Shown: positions 24,776-33,382 of the stretch, in pieces
How positions within the stretch are numbered: the first letter of the stretch is position 1
How the letters are laid out: each line of letters begins with the position of its first letter
Origin: Streptomyces pseudovenezuelae
GTDB taxonomy: Bacteria; Actinomycetota; Actinomycetes; Streptomycetales; Streptomycetaceae
Assembly (NCBI RefSeq): GCF_029892565.1
Contig: NZ_JARXVH010000020.1
Span: 62,001-126,000 of the forward strand
Direction: 5' to 3'
DNA length: 64,000 bases
Position numbers and translations under genes: made by a program
Notes under the pieces: generated by a model
What the model saw: only the letters and a program-made list of their open reading frames with translations
Database searches by the model: none
What the model was told of the DNA's origin: nothing

Positions 24776-25953
24776 TCTGCTGGGTCAACCCGTTCACCGG
24801 CCTGGCCGGAGACATGCTGCTGGCCGCCCTCATCGATGCGGGAGCACCACTGGACCGGATCCGGTCCGCTGTCGCAGCTACCGGCCTGACCGGCTGGGAC
24901 CTGACCGCCGAACGCATCACCGACCACGGACTGAGCGCCACACGGGTCCGTGTGAGGGTCACCGACCCCTGCACCGAACGCCGTGCCGCCGAGGTGCTCG
25001 AGATGGCCTCCCGGGCCACTCCCCAGCCCGTCGCGGCCCTCGCCGTCGCTGCCATCACTGCCATCGCCGAGGCGGAAGGGCGGCTGCACAACACCGACCC
25101 GGCCACTGTCCACCTCCATGAACTCGGCGGCCACGACACTCTCGTCGACATTGTCGGCAGCGCCGCGGCCCTGCACGCTCTCGATGTCACCGACGTCGTC
25201 AGCGCACCCCTGCCGCTCGGCGGGGGCCAGGTCGACTGCGCGCACGGCGTTCTGCCCTGCCCCGCGCCGGCCACCCTCGCCCTCCTGGCCGGAGCGGCCG
25301 TCATGGGCAGCGACCTGCCGGGGGAGACAGTGACACCCACCGGTGCCGCCCTGCTGCACGCTGTCGGCGCCCGCTATGGCCCGCCGCCGCCCATGACCCT
25401 GGGCCCCACCGGCTACGGAACTGGCACTCGCCGCTTGCCCGACCGGCCCAACGTCGTCTCCGTCACCCTCGGCTCCGCCCTCGCCTCCGCACGGGACGAG
25501 GACATCGTCGTTCTGGAGAGCAACCTCGATGACGTCACCGGCGAACTCCTCGGGCACGTCATCACCCGCGCGCTCAAGGCCGGCGCCCTCGACGCCTGGA
25601 CGACCCCCGCCGTGATGAAGAAGGGCAGACCAGCGCATGTCCTGCACGTCCTGACCACACCACGGCACGAACGACAGCTGCGCGACCTGGTCCTGGCCGA
25701 GACCGGCACCCTCGGCATCCGGCGCATCGGCGCAACCCGCACAGTGTTGCCGCGCGCCTTCGAGACCGTCGACGTCGAGGGACACGTCGTCCGGATCAAA
25801 CACGGTCCGCACGCAGCCAAACCAGAGCACGACGACGTGGTGGCCGCGGCCGCGGCGCTGGGTGTGCCCCTGCGCGCCGTAGCCGCGCGCGCCCTTCATC
25901 TGAGCAGCAGCAGTACGACCGTGACACGTCAGGAGGAAGACCGTGCCGAGTGA
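24772..25953 (+). CDS. larC: Nickel insertion protein LarC
   Basis: This 393-residue CTP-dependent protein inserts nickel into the pincer cofactor. It has the family opening NPFTGLAGDMLLAALIDAGA, VHLHELGGHDTLVDIVGSA (about 117) and the C-terminal segment LESNLDDVTGELLGHV (about 245). In L. plantarum the protein is made from two frames by programmed frameshifting; here it is one uninterrupted frame. It starts at ATG 24772, overlapping the larB stop (ATGA), with GGAGG 7 nt upstream. The 3' end overlaps larE by 11 nt. Confidence 0.93.
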   Translation: MICWVNPFTGLAGDMLLAALIDAGAPLDRIRSAVAATGLTGWDLTAERITDHGLSATRVRVRVTDPCTERRAAEVLEMASRATPQPVAALAVAAITAIAEAEGRLHNTDPATVHLHELGGHDTLVDIVGSAAALHALDVTDVVSAPLPLGGGQVDCAHGVLPCPAPATLALLAGAAVMGSDLPGETVTPTGAALLHAVGARYGPPPPMTLGPTGYGTGTRRLPDRPNVVSVTLGSALASARDEDIVVLESNLDDVTGELLGHVITRALKAGALDAWTTPAVMKKGRPAHVLHVLTTPRHERQLRDLVLAETGTLGIRRIGATRTVLPRAFETVDVEGHVVRIKHGPHAAKPEHDDVVAAAAALGVPLRAVAARALHLSSSSTTVTRQEEDRAE

Positions 25954-26767
25954 CGACATCCTGGAGCACCGACTACTGGATCGTGTGCGTGCGCTTGGCG
26001 GAGCCGTCGCCGTCGCCTACTCGGGCGGTGCCGACTCCGCCCTGGTTCTCGCCGCTGCGGTACGCGCGCTCGGACCCCATCGTGTCCTGGCCGTCACAGC
26101 CGTGTCGGAGAGCCTGGCCGACGGCGAACTCTCCCGCGCCCGGCACCTCGCCGACGCACTCGAGGTCACCCATCTCGCGCCACACACCGTCGAGTTGACT
26201 CGCCCCGGATACCGGGCCAACGGTCCCGACCGCTGCTACTTCTGCAAGGCCGAGGTGCTGGACACCATCACCGCGCTCGCACACGAGCACGGTTTCGACC
26301 TGGTGGCCACCGGCACCAACGCTGACGACGCCGCGGACCGCTTCCGGCCGGGCATCCGTGCCGGACGGGAACGCGGCATCCGAACTCCCCTCCTCGACGC
26401 GGGCCTGACGAAGGGGGACGTACGCCGCCTCAGCAGGTACTGGTCGCTGCCCACTTGGAACAAACCGGCAACTCCCTGTCTCGCCAGCCGCCTTCGCCAC
26501 GGCATCGAGGTCACCCCTTACCGCCTGGCCCGCGTCGACCGGGCGGAGAGGGCCGTACGGGTCCTCTTGGCCGCTGCTGGCGTGCAGGTGACGGACCTTC
26601 GGGTCCGCGACCTGGGGGACCGGGCCCGCGTCGAGGTGGATCCACACCTCGTAGCCGGGACTGCGGCATTGCCAGATCTCGCTGAAGCACTGTCCGACGC
26701 GGGCTTCGCCGACCTGCCCTACCAGGTCGAGTCATTCCGCTCGGGGCGGCTCAACTTCGAGGTCTGA
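25943..26767 (+). CDS. larE: Pyridinium-dicarboxylate sulfurtransferase LarE
   Basis: This 274-residue PP-loop ATPase installs the two sulfur atoms of the pincer cofactor. The PP-loop is SGGADS at 27-32. Three cysteines stand at C98 and C101 (RCYFCK) and C179 (ATPCLASR); C179 corresponds to the sacrificial cysteine of L. plantarum LarE. The extra pair suggests the iron-sulfur-cluster type of LarE that can act catalytically, as described for Thermotoga; this is inference. It starts with GTG 25943, within the end of larC, behind a strong AGGAGGA site. It is the last intact gene of the rightward operon; degenerate sugar genes follow on the other strand. Confidence 0.93.
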   Translation: MPSDDILEHRLLDRVRALGGAVAVAYSGGADSALVLAAAVRALGPHRVLAVTAVSESLADGELSRARHLADALEVTHLAPHTVELTRPGYRANGPDRCYFCKAEVLDTITALAHEHGFDLVATGTNADDAADRFRPGIRAGRERGIRTPLLDAGLTKGDVRRLSRYWSLPTWNKPATPCLASRLRHGIEVTPYRLARVDRAERAVRVLLAAAGVQVTDLRVRDLGDRARVEVDPHLVAGTAALPDLAEALSDAGFADLPYQVESFRSGRLNFEV

Positions 26768-26779
26768 GCCGCTCTCCAC

Positions 26780-26890
26780 GTAAAGACCAGCATCGCCGTC
26801 GTCCGCAGCGCGGGGCAGCTGGCAGGCACCAGGATCCGCCAGTCCGACGCCCCGTCCAATCGCGCCGCCTCGATGATGCCGAAACATCCT
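26780..26890 (-). pseudogene. Relic of a MalG-type sugar ABC permease (EAA loop)
   Basis: Read leftward the frame gives FGIIEAARLDGASDWRILVP, then CPALRTTAMLVFTW. This is the EAA...G cytoplasmic loop of binding-protein-dependent sugar permeases (EAARIDGAsxWxIFxxIvLPLxRPALATxxIFxF). Only about 35 residues remain, with a short deletion in the loop, no start and no flanking helices. It is a different permease family from the intact ribose-type permeases nearby. Confidence 0.55.
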
Positions 26891-26910
26891 TCCTCGTCGC
26901 TGCCACCTCA

Positions 26911-27155
26911 TCAGCCCGCACCGGGAGCTGGCGGGATGGGGGCGCCGGTGCCGTGCACGGTGATCGGTACGGCTGTGCGCAGTCGGGCGATGGCGCTCTG
27001 GCGTGCTGTCAGGTGGGTGTGGGCCAGAGCACCGTCGCTCCAGGCGCGGTGGACGGTGAGGCCGCCGCGAGCGAGGAGGCCGGTGACCCGGCCCTCGGAG
27101 AGTTGCGGCGGCAGGGCGGGCAGCAGGTGGATTTCGCCGATGCGGGAGTCGCCTC
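26911..27155 (-). pseudogene. Relic of a GH95-type alpha-L-fucosidase C-terminus
   Basis: Read leftward, about 80 residues give GEIHLLPALPPQLSEGRVTG, then LLARGGLTVHRAWSDGALAH, and end with a stop at 26911. GEIHLLPALP...G.V.GLRARGGF.V...W.DG is the C-terminal beta-domain signature of GH95 fucosidases and relatives. The upstream frame is closed by a stop near 27158. If the family call is right, it is a remnant of an enzyme that would have released L-fucose for the pathway encoded next to it. Confidence 0.55.
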
Positions 27156-27504
27156 ACCGATGGATTCTCCGCTCTCTTGCCAGCCGGCGGTGGCGGCACC
27201 GTTCTCGCCTCCGCCCGCGACTCCAACGAGGGGTCGGGCAAGGCCTCTTCTTCTCCGATAGCACCCTCTTCCTCTAGCACCCTCTTCCTCGACAGGCAGG
27301 GCAAGGCGTGCGGGCCTTGGAGCCGACTACGAGAAGGTCATCGACGAAGTCCTGAAGGCGCCAGTTCCGCAGATGTTCCTCGGGCCCGAGCCTCCATCGA
27401 TCCCGGAGCGGTTCACCGCGAAAGATGCCGGGTTCCTGGCCCAGCGGCCGTCGGCTCCCCGTCCTCCGGCGCACTCGCCGCGGCGTGGCTCCGCCCGAAG
27501 ACGC
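27156..27504. other. Degenerate stretch without recognised gene
   Basis: No intact gene is seen. A plus-strand frame around 27325-27420 reads GADYEKVIDEVLKAPVPQMF and looks codon-biased, but could not be matched to a family. Sequence up to the 3' end of the second ABC operon is otherwise featureless. Confidence 0.4.
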
Positions 27505-28284
27505 CTATTTGGTACGCGACTTCCGGTACTCCTCGACCACCAGGTCGGTCAGCTCGGCCACCGACGTCTCCGAGGTGCGCTTGTCGAAGGTGATCTCGCC
27601 GTGCTGAAGCAGGTTGACCCGGTCGCATACCTCGAAGACCTGGGCGTAGTTGTGGGCGATGATGATGACGGAGACCTCGCCGCGGGCCTTGAGGTCGTTG
27701 ACCAGGTCGAGAATGAGCGCGCCCTCCTTGGCGCCCATCGCGGCCAGGGGCTCGTCGAGAAGGAGGACCCTGGCCTCCGAATAGACCGAGCGGGCCACCG
27801 CGATGGCCTGGCGCTGGCCGCCGGAGAGCTTGGCGACCTCGACATCGACGGACGGGATGTTCACCCCCATCTCGTCCAGGTGCTCCTGGGCGATCTTGCG
27901 CATCGCGCGGTTGTTCAGCAGCCGGGTGGGGCCGATCTTCTCCCGGTTCAGGAACATGTTGTGGTAGACCGTCAGCTCGTTGACCAGCGCCAGGTCCTGG
28001 TACACCGCGTCGATACCGAGCGAGCGGGCATGGTCGACCGACTTGAGCGTCACCTCCTCGCCGTTGAGGAGGATGCGGCCGGCATCGGGCCGCTGGAAGC
28101 CGCAGAGGATCTTCAACAGGGTTGATTTTCCTGCGCCGTTGTCGCCGACAAGGGCGAGTACCTCACCCTTGTTCAGGCGCATGTTCACGTCCCGTAGCGC
28201 CGTGACCGCGCCGAAGCCCTTGGACATGTGCTCCACGGACAGCGCCGGCGTTGGTGTCGGTGTCGGCCCGGTCGTCCCGCTCAT
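27505..28284 (-). CDS. Sugar ABC transporter ATPase, single ABC domain (FrcA-like)
   Basis: This 259-residue protein has one ABC cassette of the carbohydrate-uptake type 2 branch. Walker A is GDNGAGKST (about 44-52), the signature LSGGQRQAIAVARSV (about 150) and Walker B VLLLDEPLAAMG. Unlike the 502-residue ATPase of the first operon it has only one domain, as in fructose/ribose FrcA. The ATG at 28284 overlaps the permease stop by 4 nt (ATGA). It ends the operon of binding protein, permease and ATPase. The transported sugar is unknown. Confidence 0.92.
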   Translation of the reverse strand: MSGTTGPTPTPTPALSVEHMSKGFGAVTALRDVNMRLNKGEVLALVGDNGAGKSTLLKILCGFQRPDAGRILLNGEEVTLKSVDHARSLGIDAVYQDLALVNELTVYHNMFLNREKIGPTRLLNNRAMRKIAQEHLDEMGVNIPSVDVEVAKLSGGQRQAIAVARSVYSEARVLLLDEPLAAMGAKEGALILDLVNDLKARGEVSVIIIAHNYAQVFEVCDRVNLLQHGEITFDKRTSETSVAELTDLVVEEYRKSRTK

Positions 28285-29330
28285 CGGCGGCCTGCCCTTC
28301 GCAGTCCGGCCAGGTACACGTTGAGCACCATGGAGAGGATGATCGCCGCACCGAGGATGATGTTGAACGGGTTGGCGTTGATGCCGATGAAGTTCAAGCC
28401 GTTGCGCAGTTCCGCGAGGACGAGCGCGCCGAGCAGCGCTCCGACGACCGTCCCCGAGCCGCCGGCCAGCGCCGTACCGCCGATGACCGAGGCGGAGACG
28501 GCGGTGAACATCGGGGACGCGCCATCCGCACCCGCAGAGGTCGGGTCGATCGAGTCGACGCGGAAAGCCTCGAGGATGCCGGCAAAGGCGCCGAGGGCGC
28601 TGGTGGCCATGAAGTTGCCGAACTTGATGCGGCCGGTCCTGATGCCGGCCTCGCTCGCGCCGAGCGGGTTGCCGCCAGTGGCGATCGTGTACAGGCCCCA
28701 GCGCGAACGGGTGAGCAGCACGTGGAAGTACGCGACGATGATCAGGCACCAGATCAGTTCCGACCAGTCCGACTGCCCGAACCAGCCGCGCACCCCGTGC
28801 GCCGCCTCGGGGATCTGTGCCGGGTACGCGTGCGACGTGGTCAGCATGATGCCCAGGATGAAGAAGAGCATGCCCAGCGTGGCGACGAACGACGGTACCT
28901 TGAGCACGACCACCACGAAGCCGTTGGCGAGACCGATGACGGCGCCGGCCAGTACCGAGCCGATGATGGCGACGATCGGGTACGTGCCGTAGTAGTCGAT
29001 CATGTAGTGCATCAGGAACGGCGACAGTGCGAAGACGGCGCCCACCGACAGATCGATCTCCCCGCTGACCAGCAGCAGCACCATGCCCGCCGCGATGATC
29101 GCGTACGGCGCCGTCTGCTGGGAGAGGTTGACCAGGTTGCTGCGGGCCAGGAAGTCCGAGTTGTTGGACCAGAAGTACAGCAGCAGGGCCACCGCGATGA
29201 TGAAGATGGTGGCCTCGCGGCGGATGACGAACGTCTCGAAGGCGAGGCGCAGCGGGCCGCGCCGCCTCACCGGCGGGGTGCCGGCGGTGGTCTTCCCGCC
29301 GGTCGCGTCCTGCACGGCCCGCTCGCTCAT
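28281..29330 (-). CDS. Sugar ABC transporter permease (FrcC/RbsC-like)
   Basis: This 349-residue permease has about ten hydrophobic segments and family landmarks GEIDLSVGAVFALSPFLMHY (about 108), LKVPSFVATLGMLFFILGI (about 155) and VIGGTALAGGSGTVVGALLG (about 290). It pairs with the single-domain ATPase through a 4-nt overlap and with the binding protein through another ATGA overlap at 29327-29330. The three proteins are therefore made from one message in a coupled manner. It is homologous to, but clearly different from, the permease at 13827-14888. Confidence 0.92.
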   Translation of the reverse strand: MSERAVQDATGGKTTAGTPPVRRRGPLRLAFETFVIRREATIFIIAVALLLYFWSNNSDFLARSNLVNLSQQTAPYAIIAAGMVLLLVSGEIDLSVGAVFALSPFLMHYMIDYYGTYPIVAIIGSVLAGAVIGLANGFVVVVLKVPSFVATLGMLFFILGIMLTTSHAYPAQIPEAAHGVRGWFGQSDWSELIWCLIIVAYFHVLLTRSRWGLYTIATGGNPLGASEAGIRTGRIKFGNFMATSALGAFAGILEAFRVDSIDPTSAGADGASPMFTAVSASVIGGTALAGGSGTVVGALLGALVLAELRNGLNFIGINANPFNIILGAAIILSMVLNVYLAGLRRAGRR

Positions 29331-30466
29331 GCGTGACCTATGGCGCCGGAGCGCTTGATCAGCTGCTGCTTCGTGCTGGAGCCCTCGTACCGGGTCTTGG
29401 TCTGCAGATACGGGTCGACGTTGTCCTTGGTCACGAAGAGCAGGCCGGTGTCGGTGACGCTCGGGATCACCAGGCCGCCGGACAGCTTGTACATCCACAG
29501 GTACAGCACGGTCAGGAAGCCCTGCAGATAGGGTTGTTGGTCGATGGTGAAGTCGAGGTCACCCGCTTTGATCGCGGTGAGGGTGTTCGGGTTCATGTCG
29601 AAGCCGCCCGCGACCACGCCCTTCTTCTTGAGGCCATACTTTTTCACGACCTTTCCGACACTCTCCGTCGAGCCGGCGTCGACCGCGAACAGGCCCTTGA
29701 GGCCTTTGTGTCCGCTGGCGTACGCGTCGATGGTCGACAGCTCCTGAGGTAGCTCCGCGCCGCTGGCGACCGACTTGAAGTTGATCGACTTGCCGGATGC
29801 CTTGATGGCATCGGTGGCCCCGTCGATGCGCGGCTGGATGTTGAGCGCGCCCGGGGTGGCGATGAACCCGACCGCGTCCCCGCCGGAAGGCATCACCGAG
29901 GCGATGCGGCGGCCCAGCTCGACCCCGGACTGGTAGAGATCCTGGCCGATGTAACAGAGTCGGCTCGTCCCCGGATCCCCTTTCGCGCCGTCCGCGTTGT
30001 AGGAGACGGTCGGGATTCCGGCGCTCAGGGCTTTGTCGACGGGCGACTTGAATGCGTTCTTGTCGACGACCGCTACCGCGATGCCGTCGGCCTTCGCGGA
30101 GACTGCCGAGGACATGGTGCTGACCATTTCCGGGACGCTCGAGTCCTTCGAGCCGGTCCACTGGAACGAGGCGCCCAGGAGCGCGCAGGCGTCCGCCGCG
30201 CCGTATTGCGTCGGAGTGAAGAACGGGTTTGTCGTGACGTGATTGACGAAAACGAACCTCCACTTCGGTGTCTGCGGGAAGTCGCCGACACCGCCGCCAG
30301 CTTTGTTGTCGTCGCTCTTGTTGTCGGCTGAGCAGGCGGAGAGCAAGGCAGCCGCGGCGGCCGAGGCGCTCACCATTCCGGCACCGCTCAGCAGCCGCCG
30401 CCTGGCCAGCCCGTTCAGACCGAGCGTGTCGACGGCCTCTTCCACCTGCGGATCGATCTTCTTCAT
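29327..30466 (-). CDS. Sugar-binding lipoprotein with twin-arginine-like leader
   Basis: This 379-residue type I periplasmic-binding protein has an unusually long N-terminus (MKKIDPQVEEAVDTLGLNGL) before the twin-arginine stretch ARRRLLSG. The hydrophobic core ends in the lipobox LSAC (C45), so Tat export as a lipoprotein is likely. The mature part opens WRFVFVNHVTTNPFFTPTQY and has SYNADGAKGDPGTSRLCYIG in the hinge region. The ATG at 30466 is preferred to a start 99 nt upstream that would cross the palindromic operator. It is the first gene of the second sugar transport operon. Confidence 0.9.
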   Translation of the reverse strand: MKKIDPQVEEAVDTLGLNGLARRRLLSGAGMVSASAAAAALLSACSADNKSDDNKAGGGVGDFPQTPKWRFVFVNHVTTNPFFTPTQYGAADACALLGASFQWTGSKDSSVPEMVSTMSSAVSAKADGIAVAVVDKNAFKSPVDKALSAGIPTVSYNADGAKGDPGTSRLCYIGQDLYQSGVELGRRIASVMPSGGDAVGFIATPGALNIQPRIDGATDAIKASGKSINFKSVASGAELPQELSTIDAYASGHKGLKGLFAVDAGSTESVGKVVKKYGLKKKGVVAGGFDMNPNTLTAIKAGDLDFTIDQQPYLQGFLTVLYLWMYKLSGGLVIPSVTDTGLLFVTKDNVDPYLQTKTRYEGSSTKQQLIKRSGAIGHA

Positions 30467-30505
30467 GATCACTCCGGCGCGCTCGGTCCGTGCTGCCCGA
30501 TATTT

Positions 30506-30518
30506 CGAACAGCGTTCG
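30506..30518. promoter_or_regulatory. CGAAC-N3-GTTCG palindrome upstream of second ABC operon
   Basis: TTCGAACAGCGTTCGG centres on 30512, about 46 nt before the binding-protein start. The same motif occurs upstream of the U32-like gene at 31582-31596, so a common regulator is likely. The regulator's gene is not evident in the window. Confidence 0.5.
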
Positions 30519-30652
30519 GCACGTTTGGTGGGGGTGAACGTAGGACTGGCCCGATAGGTCGTCAAGGCCCTGCGCGGGCTACGGTTTCGCCAACATTCCT
30601 ACGTGGATCGTCTGCCCCGCCATGCCCGCGTCGTCGCCAACGCCGCCATCGG

Positions 30653-31558
30653 TCAGGGGCTGGCTTTGGCCTCCGGATAGTGCCGACGGAGCACGGAAAG
30701 ACCGATCGCCGCCCGCCGTACGCGCTCGCGTGCGGTCGCCACGGCCGCGTCGGCAAGGTGCGCTCCGGAGGGGTACAGCGACGGCGCGTTTCGTACCGTG
30801 AACTTGAGGTGGACAGGAGCCGTCACGCGTACGAGGGCGGGGATCTCGTAGTAGCGGACCACGCCGCCGAAGTCGTCGGCGCCCTCCACATAGACGTCCA
30901 GCGGTACGTCGACTGCGCGCCGGATCGCCGCCATCTGGGCGAGAGTGAGATCGATCGGCAGGTTGATCGTGGTGACCCCAAGGTCCTCAAGGACCCGTGC
31001 GGCCGCGGGATTGGCCGTCGGCATCGATATCGACGACTTGATCCCCAGGTCTGGCGGCAGGTCGCCGGACTGCCGCATTTTGCCGAGGACCCACAGCTGG
31101 CCGATGTCGGCCACGAGCACGCTGCGCACGCCGAGGCCGCAGCCCCGGATGACGTCCTCGACCCCGTACGCGAGCTGATCGGCGCCGCGCAGTACCGCCG
31201 CCGTACCGCCACCCGCGGCTGACGTGGCCTGGACGCCGATGTCCCAGCCACCGCGTGGTCCGACGAAGAGACAGACCTCCACGTCGCGTTCGCGGCCCAG
31301 TGCCACCATCCGCTCGATCTCCGAGTCGGCCAGGAGCATCATTCCGCTGCCCTGGCTGATGCGGTGGATCCGGATCCCGTGCTGCTCGGCCTCATCCACA
31401 ACCGCTTGGAACGGCCCTGGGCCTTCGACCGACGGGATCTCCAGCCGGTACTGCGCGCCGTCCGGGAAGCGCTTGTCCGAGTCGGGTAGTTCCCCGAGGT
31501 CCCGCTCCGGTAGCCCGAGCGCGGACAGCGACCGCCGTGACTTCTCCATGCCGTCCAT
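30653..31558 (-). CDS. U32-peptidase-like TIM-barrel protein
   Basis: This 301-residue protein resembles Streptomyces proteins annotated as U32 family peptidases. It has the order YRLEIPSVEGPGPFQAVVDE, IHRISQGSGMMLLAD, LFVGPRGGWDIGVQ, SMPTANPAAARVLEDLGVTT and PLDVYVEGADDFGG. No protease active site is visible, and several U32 homologues are not proteases but act on RNA or cofactors, so the peptidase label is only a family name. Its regular association with a sugar ABC transporter hints at a metabolic role, perhaps on a sugar-derived compound. The ATG at 31558 has GAAGAAGG upstream; ATG 31549 is an alternative. It shares an operator motif with the ABC operon downstream. Confidence 0.75.
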   Translation of the reverse strand: MDGMEKSRRSLSALGLPERDLGELPDSDKRFPDGAQYRLEIPSVEGPGPFQAVVDEAEQHGIRIHRISQGSGMMLLADSEIERMVALGRERDVEVCLFVGPRGGWDIGVQATSAAGGGTAAVLRGADQLAYGVEDVIRGCGLGVRSVLVADIGQLWVLGKMRQSGDLPPDLGIKSSISMPTANPAAARVLEDLGVTTINLPIDLTLAQMAAIRRAVDVPLDVYVEGADDFGGVVRYYEIPALVRVTAPVHLKFTVRNAPSLYPSGAHLADAAVATARERVRRAAIGLSVLRRHYPEAKASP

Positions 31559-31581
31559 TCGACCTTCTTCCGATCGATATT

Positions 31582-31596
31582 CCGAACCTTGTTCGG
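31582..31596. promoter_or_regulatory. CCGAAC-N3-GTTCGG palindrome upstream of U32-like gene
   Basis: CCGAACCTTGTTCGG is a perfect 6-3-6 palindrome, extended outward by AT/AT matches at 79-80 and 98-99. It lies 24 nt before the start codon and matches the motif at 30506-30518. Confidence 0.55.
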
Positions 31597-31709
31597 TATC
31601 GCTGCGCTTGGACGGTAGGCAGCCAACGACGGTCCGTCAACGGCCGGCGAAGGCATCTGCGTGGCGGGCCTTCGGCGACGTCATGTCTCGCGCCCCGGTT
31701 GCTCCGATA

Positions 31710-33350
31710 TCGGCTGGACCCTATGGGTCTTCGAGAGTGTGCTCATACCAACTCGGCGGTGCAGTCCGTCAGTTGGGCGGCTCTGCAACGTGGTGAAGCT
31801 GCGCGTCAACTGGCCAGTCACCGCCGGGAGATCGGCACACGATTGCGGCGACTGACTGCCGGCCGTCAGGCCCTGCTCGACGGGCCCGGAAGCGCGCCAT
31901 TGAACGTGGTGCTGCGCGATGTGAAGAGTCTGGGGGCGCTGGCTCTCAACCACGCGACCTCCAGCGACCTGCGCCCCTCGCCACGCCCGATGTCCTGGAC
32001 CGTATGGAGCACTACCGCGCCAACCCCCTACCCACCAGCTCACAACACGCCCCGGACACCGGCACAGTGACCTGCACAGCCACTTCGCCCCCGGCGACGC
32101 CGCCCCAGCCTTGGCGGTCACCGCGACATTCAGCATCCAGCGCGCCAAGAACATCCGCTCCGCAGCCCGGGCCGCGCAGTGGCTGACCGACCGCGTGGCC
32201 GCCTCCGGCCGGCCGCTCCACCTTGCCAACGTCGTCACCCTCGGCGGCACCATCTCGCCCGCGCTCGAAGCCGCCCTGCGCTGCAGCCGGGAGACCAGGC
32301 TGATGCCGGTGGCGCGCCCGCGCCACCGCACCGCCGCCGAATCCACCCGGCCCCGGGCCAACCACGACGCCAGAGCCAGCGTGCTACCGACCGACCTGTG
32401 GCCCGGATGGGCCCTGCAGTTCTCCCCACGAGGCCCAAGCGGCAGGCCCGCTGCCCAACGCGCCGACGAACTCCTCACCGCCGCCTGTCTGCTGGCCGGC
32501 AACACCACCTCGATCCGCGCCGCGGTCCGCCTGACCGGCACCACCGTCAGCAGCCACAACGTGTCCACGCCCGTCGCCGGCCTCACCCGCCACCAGGACG
32601 GCGCCGACGTCTTGCACACTTTGATCCTGCTCGCCGACCACCGCGACCAACACGGCAGCCCCATCGACTACGCACGCCGCCGAGCCCTGTTCACCACGCG
32701 CCGCTGCTTCGTCGACCCGACGGAATGGCAGAACCCGCAACGCCGACCACGGGCGAATCACACGCCCGACATCGCGCACGCCCAACGCTGGATCTTCCAC
32801 ACCCTGTCCGGATCACCCCCGCGTCTGGCGCACCCGGCAATCGCCCCCGCAACGGCCTCACAGCGTCAGCAGTACCTGCGTTTTCGCTGGGCATCCTGCC
32901 CGCCGAGGCCGAACTGCTCACCCACCCCGGGCGCACAATCCTCGACGAACATGGCATCGACGCACCCATCCAGTGGACCCACGACTCGACGCCGCCCCTC
33001 TGCGCTGCCCCCGCCTTCCGGGCCCTGATCCGGACAGCGTCACCGTCGACCAACTCCACCAGACCGTGCCCGCCGGCGGCTTCGCCGTCGCCCAGGCCGC
33101 CCAGGATCTGAACACGACCATGGCGCATGTCATCCATCTGCTGTCCCGTCACCCGGTCGACTGGAGTCCGCCGCGGTTCCGCCGTACCCAGCACACTGCC
33201 ACCCGCATCGGACGATGGCGTACCTGGTACGCACCAGACCACCTGTCGCTCCAGGACATCGCGGACCGGGAGGGAACGAGCCTGGCCGCGGTCTGCCTCG
33301 CGCTGCTCAAGTGTGGCGTCCAACTCCGCCCCGCCGTATCCCAACCGGGC
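31710..33350 (+). pseudogene. Relic of a TniQ-like transposition protein, several frameshifts
   Basis: A coherent protein of about 540 residues is spread over alternating frames. About 31770-31965 reads RREIGTRLRRLTAGRQALLD, then DVKSLGALALNHATSSDL. About 31985-32060 reads DVLDRMEHYRANPLPTSSQH; 32065-32890 reads LHSHFAPGDAAPALAVTATF and DLWPGWALQFSP; then come FSLGILPAEAELLTHPGRT and DAPIQWTHDS. About 33010-33330 reads VTVDQLHQTVPAGG, YAPDHLSLQDIADREGTSLA and VCLALLKCGVQLRP, a terminal helix-turn-helix. At least three frameshifts are needed. The layout and the DLWP segment recall TniQ-family proteins of transposons and genomic islands. A strong hairpin follows at 33383. Confidence 0.55.
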
Positions 33351-33382
33351 CGCCCGAGACGGAGGTGCGTTTCACCAACCGC

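Noticed and set aside
27310..27500. Plus-strand frame GADYEKVIDEVLKAPVPQMF
   Set aside because: Possible gene fragment, but no start, no family, and it ends in low-complexity sequence.
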